Origin: Candidatus Omnitrophota bacterium
Lineage (GTDB): Bacteria > Ratteibacteria > UBA8468 > B48-G9 > JAFGKM01
Direction of reading: 5' to 3'
DNA: 6,980 nt
NCBI GenBank assembly: GCA_023819545.1
Contig: JAMWCA010000064.1
Span: forward strand, 1 to 6,980
In this document: piece after piece, positions 1 through 5,963 of the stretch
Layout: each line of letters opens with the position of its first letter
Numbering within the stretch: the first letter of the stretch is position 1
The notes under the pieces: model-generated
Databases searched by the model: none
Told to the model about the DNA's origin: nothing
The model's input: only the letters and a program-made list of their open reading frames with translations
Translations under genes and position numbers: made by a program

Positions 1-1
1 A

Positions 2-625
2 TTTTGGAAATATCCTCTTACAAGTTCAGAACCAGAAATAAGAAAAAAGGGAGAAGATTTACTTGCAAAATCAATTAAAATAGCAAATTATCTTGGAACA
101 GACGCAGTTCTTTTAGTCCCTGGTCTTGTTGCATCTTTATCTGGTCAAGGAGAAATAGTAAGTTATGATATTGCCTATAAAAGAAGTCAAGAGTCAATAA
201 AAAAATATGTGGAACTTGCTGAAAAAAACAATGTATATATATGTGTTGAAAATGTCTGGAATAAATTTCTATTAAGTCCTCTTGAAATGAAAAGGTTTGT
301 TGAAGAAATTGGGTCTGAATATGTAAAGGTCTATTTTGATATTGGAAATATTTTAATTATTGGGTTTCCAGAAATGTGGATAAGGATTCTTGGTAAACTA
401 ATAAAAAGAATACATCTAAAAGATTTTAAATTATCAGTTGGTAATATAAATGGATTTTGTGATTTGCTTGAAGGAGATGTTAACTGGCCTGAAGTTATAA
501 AAGCACTTAAAGAAATTGGTTATGATAGTTATCTAACTGCAGAACTTGGACCTTATAAATATTATCCAGAAACAAAAATATATAATACTTCACTTGCAAT
601 AGACAAAATATTAGGAAGGAAATAA
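2..625 (+). CDS. Sugar phosphate isomerase/epimerase, xylose-isomerase-like TIM barrel (5'-truncated by window edge)
   Basis: The frame is open from base 2 to the TAA at 623-625, giving 207 visible residues. Family members are usually about 270-290 residues, so roughly 70-80 N-terminal residues lie outside the window. The GTG at 209 is internal, because clearly homologous sequence (FWKYPLTSSEPEIRKKGEDL and a YLGTDAVLLVPG strand) runs upstream of it. Four candidate divalent-metal ligands of the AP-endonuclease-2/xylose-isomerase-like superfamily are visible: Glu83 (CVENVW), Asp113 (YFDIGN), His138 (RIHLKDF) and Glu181 (TAELGPY), counted from the first visible codon. Their order and spacing resemble ketose 3-epimerases such as UlaE and the tagatose 3-epimerase group. 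The likely reaction is cytoplasmic epimerisation or isomerisation of a sugar or sugar phosphate; the substrate cannot be read from sequence. The gene is translationally coupled to the downstream URO-D-like gene through a TAATG overlap, suggesting a shared catabolic operon. Confidence 0.88.
   Translation, partial: FWKYPLTSSEPEIRKKGEDLLAKSIKIANYLGTDAVLLVPGLVASLSGQGEIVSYDIAYKRSQESIKKYVELAEKNNVYICVENVWNKFLLSPLEMKRFVEEIGSEYVKVYFDIGNILIIGFPEMWIRILGKLIKRIHLKDFKLSVGNINGFCDLLEGDVNWPEVIKALKEIGYDSYLTAELGPYKYYPETKIYNTSLAIDKILGRK
613..620 (+). promoter_or_regulatory. Ribosome binding site of the URO-D-like gene
   Basis: The sequence AGGAAGGA ends four bases before the ATG at 625. It lies within the last codons of the upstream epimerase gene and supports this start together with the one-base stop/start overlap. 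Confidence 0.6.
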
Positions 626-1773
626 TGACAAGTAAGGAAAGAATTAAAACTGTTTTAAGAGGTGGTTATCCTGATAGGGTCCCTGTTTCCTTATATAAAA
701 TAAATCCGTTTGATAATGAAAGTTTCTGGGCAAAACATAAAAGTTTTGAGAATTTATTGAATAAAGCAAGAGAGATACAGGATACTTTTTTATTTTATAG
801 ACCGAAAACTGGTTTTTTCTTTTCTGCTCCAGGTTCAATTGATCTTAAAATTGAAGAAACACATGATACACCAATATCAACGACAGTAAGATTAACTGTT
901 GAGACAGAATATGGACCTTTGACAAGAACCGCAAGAACTTCAAATTTGAATATTCATCAGTGGGTTGTAGAGCCATGGATTAAAAGAGAAAAAGACATAC
1001 ATAAATTTTTATCTTTACCATATATACCCTATCAACCTGATTTTTCTGATTTTTATGAGCAAGAAAAAAAACTTGGAGAGAAAGGGATTATGGTTGTTGC
1101 TCTTCCTGACCCTCTTGGAGTAGTTGGTTTTTTATTTGCTCCAGGGGATTTTGGGAAATTTGCTCTTGATTATCCAAAACTTGTAATGCAGTTACTTGAA
1201 AAAATATACGAAAGATTACTTGACCTTTATAAATTTGTATCTTTTTCTATTTCAAATGCAATTATAAGAATAAGAGGTGCTGAATATGCAACACCCCCAA
1301 ATTTACCGACAGAATATTTTCATGATATTAAAAAGACCTTTTCTGAATTTGTTTTTAGATTTGATAAAACACTTATTGAAATTTTAAAAAGAGGGAATTT
1401 TAACTGGATATCTTACCACTGGCATGATGGAATTGAAGAACTTTTGCCAATTGTTTTGAAAATGCCAATAGATATAATTGAACCAATTTCTAATAGTTTT
1501 CAGCAACCAAATAATATTTTGAAAGTCAGGAGGATTGTTGGTGATTCTATTACTATTATGGGTGGAATTTTAGCAGAAGAATTTGATTTTAAGACAAGAG
1601 AAGAAATTAGAAATATGGTAAAGGATTGTTTAATTCAAGGTGCAAGAGGTGGAAGATTTATTTTAATACCATCTGATATTCCTGAATCTGCTCCTATTCC
1701 AACTGAACTTGAACAAAATTATATAGAATTTCTTGAAAGTGGTTTAAACTTTGGTAAATATCCAATTAGATAA
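625..1773 (+). CDS. Uroporphyrinogen decarboxylase (URO-D) family protein, probably not a porphyrin enzyme
   Basis: This 382-residue protein has the opening typical of the URO-D/methyltransferase superfamily: SKERIKTVLRG, then DRVPV at 17-21. It also shares the C-terminal half: YHWHDG at 264-269, a conserved IDIIEPIS strand near 282-289, MGGILAEE near 312-319, and GARGGRFILIPSDIPESAPI near 340-357. Length fits the COG0407-type branch. The corrinoid methyltransferases of this fold (MtaA/MtbA) bind zinc with His-x-Cys and a later Cys. Here the equivalent is His265-Trp-His267, the later site is PSDIP, and the only cysteine is Cys335, so a classic Zn/Cys methyl transfer site is absent. True HemE is also unlikely from context, as no haem genes adjoin and the partner is a sugar epimerase. 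I infer a soluble TIM-barrel enzyme acting on an unknown, probably carbohydrate-related, substrate. The start is ATG overlapping the upstream TAA, with a good ribosome binding site. The 3' end overlaps uppP tail to tail. Confidence 0.87.
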   Translation: MTSKERIKTVLRGGYPDRVPVSLYKINPFDNESFWAKHKSFENLLNKAREIQDTFLFYRPKTGFFFSAPGSIDLKIEETHDTPISTTVRLTVETEYGPLTRTARTSNLNIHQWVVEPWIKREKDIHKFLSLPYIPYQPDFSDFYEQEKKLGEKGIMVVALPDPLGVVGFLFAPGDFGKFALDYPKLVMQLLEKIYERLLDLYKFVSFSISNAIIRIRGAEYATPPNLPTEYFHDIKKTFSEFVFRFDKTLIEILKRGNFNWISYHWHDGIEELLPIVLKMPIDIIEPISNSFQQPNNILKVRRIVGDSITIMGGILAEEFDFKTREEIRNMVKDCLIQGARGGRFILIPSDIPESAPIPTELEQNYIEFLESGLNFGKYPIR

Positions 1774-2509
1774 ATAAAGAAAACAAGAAAACCAGAAAAG
1801 TGTAAATACAGAAATATTGAAATCTTCTTCTTAAAAAAATCTTTTTCAAAAAATAAAGTGTGATAATACTTACAAAAAATGATATCAAGAAACCAGTTAT
1901 TATATAATCAGAATTTATATTTTTTATTTGTTCAAATTTAATTATAATTGCACCTATTATAGCAGGAATGGCAAGTAAAAAAGAAAAATCAAATGAATCT
2001 TTATCATTTACTCCTAAAATTTTAGCAGTAGATATAGTTGCCCCACTTCTTGAAATTCCGGGTAAAAGAGCAAGTCCTTGTGATAGACCTATTATAAGCG
2101 ACGTTTTAAAATCAATTTTATTCTTCCCTTCTTTTTTGGATAAAAAAAGGAAGATAGAAGTGATTAAAAAACCTGCAGAAACAAGATTTTTATTTTCAAG
2201 AGTTCCTTCGTAATCTTTGAGAAAAAAACCAATTATTCCTGTGATAAAAGTAGCAGAAATTATATATAAAATTGTTTTAAAATTTTCATTTTTAGTATCA
2301 AAAGTAAAAAAAACTTTTATAATTTTCAAAATTTCTTTTCTGAAAAAAATAAAAATTGCACAAAGTGCAGAAGAATGTAAAAAAATATCTAAACTTATAT
2401 CTGGTTTTACGCCAAGTAATCTATGGAATATGTAAAGATGTCCTGAACTACTAATTGGAAACCATTCACATATCCCCTGAATAACTGAGAGTATAACAAT
2501 ATCAATCAA
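1766..2509 (-). CDS. uppP: Undecaprenyl-diphosphatase UppP (BacA family)
   Basis: This 247-residue polytopic inner-membrane protein dephosphorylates undecaprenyl diphosphate, recycling the carrier lipid used for peptidoglycan and other envelope glycans; extra copies give bacitracin resistance. The two family signatures are both present: QGICEWFPISSSGHL at 11-25 (Glu15, Ser20-22, His24) and LPGISRSGATIS at 149-160 (Arg154). The supporting elements LHSSAL near 44-49 and SFLLAIPAIIGA near 176-187 are also found. It is a little shorter than the roughly 270 residues of E. coli BacA, mainly in the loops. The usual Thr of the GLTEF motif is Cys14 here. The start is TTG at 2509, chosen because AAGGAG lies five bases upstream and the protein then begins just before the first membrane segment, as expected. 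It is the last gene of the minus-strand run, nine bases after the kinase gene, and its last codons overlap the convergent URO-D-like gene. Confidence 0.95.
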   Translation of the reverse strand: MIDIVILSVIQGICEWFPISSSGHLYIFHRLLGVKPDISLDIFLHSSALCAIFIFFRKEILKIIKVFFTFDTKNENFKTILYIISATFITGIIGFFLKDYEGTLENKNLVSAGFLITSIFLFLSKKEGKNKIDFKTSLIIGLSQGLALLPGISRSGATISTAKILGVNDKDSFDFSFLLAIPAIIGAIIIKFEQIKNINSDYIITGFLISFFVSIITLYFLKKIFLRRRFQYFCIYTFLVFLFSLFI

Positions 2510-2514
2510 AATTT

Positions 2515-2520
2515 CTCCTT
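2515..2520 (-). promoter_or_regulatory. Ribosome binding site deciding the TTG start of uppP
   Basis: On the minus strand AAGGAG sits five bases before TTG at 2509 and shares bases with the TAA stop of the kinase gene (2519-2521). It is one of the two strong Shine-Dalgarno sequences in the minus run and is the reason the non-ATG start is credible. Confidence 0.7.
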
Positions 2521-3817
2521 ATAATTTGGGTAAAGTTATTGTAAAAGTTGTGCCCTCGCCTAACTTTGAGAAAACATCTATTTTCCCATTATGTTCTTTA
2601 ACAACTTTTTCCACAATTGCAAGACCAAAACCAGTTCCACGAGAACCTTTTGTTGTAAAGAATATATCAAAAATCTTATCAAGGTTTTTTTCTGGAATTC
2701 CACAACCATTATCTTCAACTATTATTTGAAAGGAGTTAACTAATGAATTGGTCTTTATTTTTATTATTCCCTCATTCTCTTTAACTGCATCTATTGAATT
2801 TTGAATTAAATTTGAAAGCATCCTTTCTATTCTATATTTATCAACCTTTACAATTTTTAACTTTTCATCAAGTTCTTTTATAATTTTTACATTCTTTTCC
2901 TTTAAAGATGTTTCAAAATATGATATAACATCATCAATTAACATATTTAAATCAACTTCACTCAAAGTAACTTCTCTTTCTTTTGAATAGTCAACCATTG
3001 AAAGCACAAATTCTTTCAATTTTATATAATTTTTCTTTAGAATCTCTTTACCAATTTTAATATCTTCTGTATCTTTTTCCTCCAATCCTGTTTCAATAAA
3101 ATAAATTCCATTTTCAAATTTTGTAAGTATATTTCTTAAATCATGCGATAACCCTGAGATTAATTGACCTATCATTACTAATCTTTCATGCACAATCATT
3201 TTTTGCATCAGTTTTATGTTTGAAATTGAAAAACTTATAACAACTGACCCAGCAATCATAAGGGCAATCTCTTCCGGAGAAAAACTTTTTTTTCTTTCTT
3301 TTCCAATCAAAAATAAACCATATTTTTCTTTTGTTGTCCTTAAAGGTATTAATAAAATTGAATAAAATTTGCCATTAATTTTCTTTTCATATAAAAAACT
3401 TTCACCTTTTTCAAAACTTTCATTAACTATTTTAATTAAAAATTCATCATTAAAATCAACAGGATAACTATAAGCAGAAGAAATTTTATTATCAATTGTT
3501 GTCAGGTAAATCTTTATAAAATCTGGTTTTAAAAATTCTTTTGTTCTTTCTCCAAGAATTTCAACAAGAGATATTTCATTCTCAATACTAACCATTCTTT
3601 CAGAAAGGTGATACATAAATAATATTTCTCCAAAAAATCCAAGAATCCCTTTTTCAACATCTTTTAATTCTTCAAGTAAATTTGAAATAAAACCATCTAC
3701 TTCTATTATTTTTTCTTTCCTTTCTATATTCTTTATAAAAAGATTAAATCTCTCTATTAAGTTTGAAACTGGCTTTATAACTACATCTTCTAATTTTATA
3801 ATTTTTTTTCTTTCCAT
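2519..3817 (-). CDS. Soluble sensor histidine kinase with GAF-like domain (orphan, NtrB-like core)
   Basis: The 432 residues are laid out as follows. A charged, helical N-terminus (1-60) is followed by a GAF-like sensor region (about 75-205, with ILLIPLRT at 154-161 and YGLFLIGKER at 166-175). Next comes a DHp helix with H-box SGLSHDLRN, phospho-acceptor His225, and then a complete HATPase domain. The ATPase motifs are intact: N-box NLIQNSIDAV (336-345), G1 VEDNGCGIP (367-375), F-box IFDIFFTTK (382-390) and G2 GTGFGLAIV (394-402). No transmembrane segment or signal peptide is visible, so it should sense a cytoplasmic cue. It should autophosphorylate on His225 and pass phosphate to a response regulator, but none is in the window. 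ATG at 3817 follows the phosphatase stop after one base (TAA-A-ATG) with no clear Shine-Dalgarno, which implies translation by coupling. What it senses cannot be told from sequence. Confidence 0.93.
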   Translation of the reverse strand: MERKKIIKLEDVVIKPVSNLIERFNLFIKNIERKEKIIEVDGFISNLLEELKDVEKGILGFFGEILFMYHLSERMVSIENEISLVEILGERTKEFLKPDFIKIYLTTIDNKISSAYSYPVDFNDEFLIKIVNESFEKGESFLYEKKINGKFYSILLIPLRTTKEKYGLFLIGKERKKSFSPEEIALMIAGSVVISFSISNIKLMQKMIVHERLVMIGQLISGLSHDLRNILTKFENGIYFIETGLEEKDTEDIKIGKEILKKNYIKLKEFVLSMVDYSKEREVTLSEVDLNMLIDDVISYFETSLKEKNVKIIKELDEKLKIVKVDKYRIERMLSNLIQNSIDAVKENEGIIKIKTNSLVNSFQIIVEDNGCGIPEKNLDKIFDIFFTTKGSRGTGFGLAIVEKVVKEHNGKIDVFSKLGEGTTFTITLPKL

Positions 3818-3818
3818 T

Positions 3819-4541
3819 TTAAATCAACAATTTTCCATTTGTTGCTTTAAAAATTCTAATTTTGTCATATTTTTCTATTTCTAACTTTCCACCTGCTTCT
3901 TTAAGTATTATAATACCTGCTTCATAATCCCATCTATTTAAATTTAAATGAATTAATAAATCAATTCTACCTGAAGAAAGATAACAAAAGTCAAGAGAAG
4001 CAGAACCCATTATTCTAATTTTTTTTACCTTGTTCGCAAACATGTTGAAAAGTTTTAATCCATATAGAATCTCTTTTTTCCCTCTCATAAATCCAATTGC
4101 TAATACACTTTCTTCTATTTTATCTGTCTTACTTACTTTTATTCTTTTCCCATTTAAATATGCTCCTTCTCCCTCTATTCCAGTAAATAATTCATCCTTA
4201 AAAAAATCGTAAACAATACCAAATTTTTCATCCTCACCAATAAATGCAATTGAAATACAGAAATGGGGAATCCCTCTTGAAAAATTTAAACTACCGTCAA
4301 GAGGATCAATTATCCATAAATTTTTTTTATTTTTTTGGGGGATTTTAGTTTCTTCACTTAAAAAACTATCTTCTGGAAAGAAATTTTTTATATTATTCAA
4401 CAAAATCTTCTCACTTTCTATATCCTGTAAAAGTTTTATGTCATATCTATCTTCATTCAACTTTGAAACTTTATTAAAGTTTTCCTTTAAATACTTTCCT
4501 GCCAATTTTACAACCTTTATCCCTAAATCAAATCTTTTCAT
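3819..4541 (-). CDS. Inositol monophosphatase family protein (SuhB/IMPase-like sugar phosphatase)
   Basis: The protein has 240 residues, slightly shorter than the 260-275 usual for SuhB/IMPase. The Mg-dependent phosphatase signatures are in the right order: LSEET at 61-65 (metal-binding Glu), WIIDPLDGSLNF at 76-87 (Asp79, Asp82), and RWDYEAG at 203-209 (Asp205) followed by LKEAGG at 213-218. Asp40 in LLQDIESEK matches the conserved Asp that activates the catalytic Thr. That Thr is Ser84 here (DGS instead of DGT), a conservative change that keeps a hydroxyl. It probably hydrolyses inositol phosphate or a related sugar phosphate or bisphosphate in the cytoplasm; members also include FBPase- and CysQ-type enzymes, so the substrate is open. 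It starts with ATG one base after the hydrolase stop (TAA-T-ATG) without a visible Shine-Dalgarno, and ends one base before the kinase. The coding strand holds a C5-A7-T-A8 tract at 4341-4321, still in frame. Confidence 0.93.
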   Translation of the reverse strand: MKRFDLGIKVVKLAGKYLKENFNKVSKLNEDRYDIKLLQDIESEKILLNNIKNFFPEDSFLSEETKIPQKNKKNLWIIDPLDGSLNFSRGIPHFCISIAFIGEDEKFGIVYDFFKDELFTGIEGEGAYLNGKRIKVSKTDKIEESVLAIGFMRGKKEILYGLKLFNMFANKVKKIRIMGSASLDFCYLSSGRIDLLIHLNLNRWDYEAGIIILKEAGGKLEIEKYDKIRIFKATNGKLLI

Positions 4542-4542
4542 A

Positions 4543-5463
4543 TTAAATATGTTTTAAAAGAAATTCAATTATATCACTTCTCATCTGGAATGTTTCTCTA
4601 TGTCCAACATTATAAATTTTAAGTTGCCAATTTTCTTCTTTCCCAAATTTTTTATAAATTTTCTTCAAATTTTTATCTATCTTCTCAAGTCCCTCAACAG
4701 GGGTTAAACTATCAAAAGCACCTGCAACTGAAAGGTGTGGTCTTGGTGCAATAAGAGAATTTATATCCGATGTTGAAAAATATTTAAGTAAAGAAGGGAC
4801 AAAATAATAAATACCATGGCCAGGAAGCCCTCTTGTTTTTATAAATGTCTCAAAATCTGTTAAACAACAAATATCTATGCAAACTTTTATTCTTTTGTCA
4901 AGAGCAGATATCCACCATGCCATTGTTGAACCCATACTCATCCCTATTGTACATATCCTTTTTTCATCAACATCATCTCTTGTTATAATATAATCAATAA
5001 CTTTCAAACTATCAAAAACCATAAGCCCCCATAAAACTTTGCCTTGCCATATAAGTTCTTTAAAAAGTGTCAATTCATCTCTACCACTTCTCTCTCCAAA
5101 ATTTAAATGGTCTATACAGATACCACAGAAATTCAAAGATGTAATTACTTCAGCATAGGGAGGTTGTGCCATATAAGTATTTCCTTCAATAAACTCATCC
5201 TTACCAAGATAATATTTGCCACCATGAGAGTGATTAAAAACAACACAAGGAAGTTTACCTTTTAAATTTTTAGGTTTAACAAAATAAGCAGGAACAAGTT
5301 CATAACCATTTAAATCAAGAATAAGTTTTTCAAGTATATATTTTTCTCTTTCTTCTTCAATTTTCTTTATAACTTTAACAGGATAATTTCTGTCAGGAAG
5401 TTCTCCAAGTAATTTATAAAGTTTTGTCCTCTTTTTTTCCTGTAATTTTATCAATTCTTCCAT
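4543..5463 (-). CDS. Alpha/beta hydrolase, acetyl-xylan-esterase/dienelactone-hydrolase type
   Basis: This 306-residue soluble protein has an N-terminal helical stretch (1-45) before the alpha/beta fold. A beta-strand with VVFNHSHGG (74-82) forms the likely oxyanion region. The nucleophile elbow is GMSMG with Ser176, the acid is probably Asp251 in GAFDSLTP, and the catalytic His is His288 in NVGHRE, so the triad is complete and ordered. IAPRPHLSVAG (238-248) is a strand typical of the acetyl-xylan-esterase and dienelactone-hydrolase group. There is no signal peptide or lipobox, so it should act in the cytoplasm, perhaps deacylating sugars or other small esters; the substrate is unknown. Start: ATG at 5463, preceded at five bases by an AGGGGG site. 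It lies 17 bases after the pseudopilin stop and one base before the IMPase-family gene, so the hydrolase and phosphatase are likely made together. Confidence 0.9.
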   Translation of the reverse strand: MEELIKLQEKKRTKLYKLLGELPDRNYPVKVIKKIEEEREKYILEKLILDLNGYELVPAYFVKPKNLKGKLPCVVFNHSHGGKYYLGKDEFIEGNTYMAQPPYAEVITSLNFCGICIDHLNFGERSGRDELTLFKELIWQGKVLWGLMVFDSLKVIDYIITRDDVDEKRICTIGMSMGSTMAWWISALDKRIKVCIDICCLTDFETFIKTRGLPGHGIYYFVPSLLKYFSTSDINSLIAPRPHLSVAGAFDSLTPVEGLEKIDKNLKKIYKKFGKEENWQLKIYNVGHRETFQMRSDIIEFLLKHI

Positions 5464-5468
5464 CTTAA

Positions 5469-5474
5469 CCCCCT
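5469..5474 (-). promoter_or_regulatory. Ribosome binding site of the alpha/beta hydrolase
   Basis: Minus-strand AGGGGG, within AAAAGGGGGTT, lies five bases before the ATG at 5463 in the 17-base gap after the pseudopilin gene. It is a strong G-rich site in an otherwise A/T-rich stretch. Confidence 0.6.
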
Positions 5475-5480
5475 TTTATT

Positions 5481-5930
5481 TTACCAATTCCCTATATCAT
5501 CCTTTGTTCCAAATTTTCTATCAGGCCCTGCTGAAATTATAAGAAAAGGAACATTATTGTATTCTGTTTGTGGGTATTTATATCTAATTGGATTTTTCCA
5601 TGCATCTACAATATTTCCATTTTCATCAATATCTTCTTTTTTAAATCTTATATATGGTCCATTCCATCTATCACTTTCAATAGGACCTTGAAGAAGTTTT
5701 ACGAGAATTTGACTTCCATTATCTTCATTGTGTGGGTAATCACCAAAGTCGGTCTCGTAGATAGAAAGTGCTGATTCAATAGTATTTATAATTGCCTTTG
5801 TCCTTGCTATGACTGCTTTATTCCTTGCTCTGTGTAAAACAGGAAGAGAAATAGATGCAATAAAAGAAATAATGCATATAGAAATAAGTATTTCCATTAA
5901 AGTAATCCCATTTCTATCCAACCTAACCAT
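5481..5930 (-). CDS. Type II secretion GspG-like pseudopilin with class III prepilin leader
   Basis: With ATG at 5930 the protein has 149 residues. A TTG two codons upstream (5936) is possible; neither start has a clear Shine-Dalgarno, so I prefer ATG. The short basic leader MVRLDRNG is followed by the prepilin-peptidase site: cleavage after Gly8, then ITLME with the conserved Glu at mature position 5 and a hydrophobic helix (9-30). Ile replaces the usual Phe at +1. The globular part carries GspG landmarks: DRWNGPYI (87-94), DAWKNPIRY (109-117) and a C-terminal Ca-binding-type loop, SAGPDRKFGTKDDIGNW (133-149). It should be an inner-membrane pseudopilin subunit assembled by a type II secretion or type IV pilus-like machine. 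No assembly ATPase, secretin or peptidase gene adjoins it here. It lies 33 bases after the TPR gene and 17 before the hydrolase, probably co-transcribed with both. Confidence 0.92.
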   Translation of the reverse strand: MVRLDRNGITLMEILISICIISFIASISLPVLHRARNKAVIARTKAIINTIESALSIYETDFGDYPHNEDNGSQILVKLLQGPIESDRWNGPYIRFKKEDIDENGNIVDAWKNPIRYKYPQTEYNNVPFLIISAGPDRKFGTKDDIGNW

Positions 5931-5963
5931 TTTCAATTTTTAACAAAAATTTTTATTTATTAT

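Noticed and set aside
209..625. A complete small gene starting at GTG 209
   Set aside because: The reading frame and recognisable family sequence continue upstream to base 2, so 209 is an internal valine codon of a truncated larger gene.
644..838. Small minus-strand reading frame inside the URO-D-like gene
   Set aside because: It lies fully within a well-supported gene, has no recognisable motif or binding site, and is expected by chance in AT-rich coding DNA.
625..1773. True haem-pathway uroporphyrinogen decarboxylase (hemE)
   Set aside because: Context is a sugar epimerase, no haem gene is near, and the C-terminal half resembles the diverged COG0407-type branch instead.
1817..1849. Inverted repeat TTGAAA...TTTCAA near the convergent gene ends, considered as a terminator
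   Set aside because: The arms are six A/T-rich bases with a 21-base loop inside uppP coding sequence; this is too weak to call.
1968..2435. Two plus-strand reading frames opposite uppP
   Set aside because: They mirror the uppP coding sequence, show low-complexity Lys/Ile/Phe-rich translations and have no family features.
2526..2729. Plus-strand frame opposite the kinase ATPase domain
   Set aside because: This is the complement of strongly conserved ATPase motifs and has no independent coding evidence. The same holds for 4030-4212 opposite the phosphatase and 5568-5774 opposite the pseudopilin.
5931..5963. Promoter or regulatory element in the 33-base gap before the pseudopilin
   Set aside because: The gap is A/T-only in character, as is most of the window; no spaced -35/-10 pair or operator symmetry stands out.
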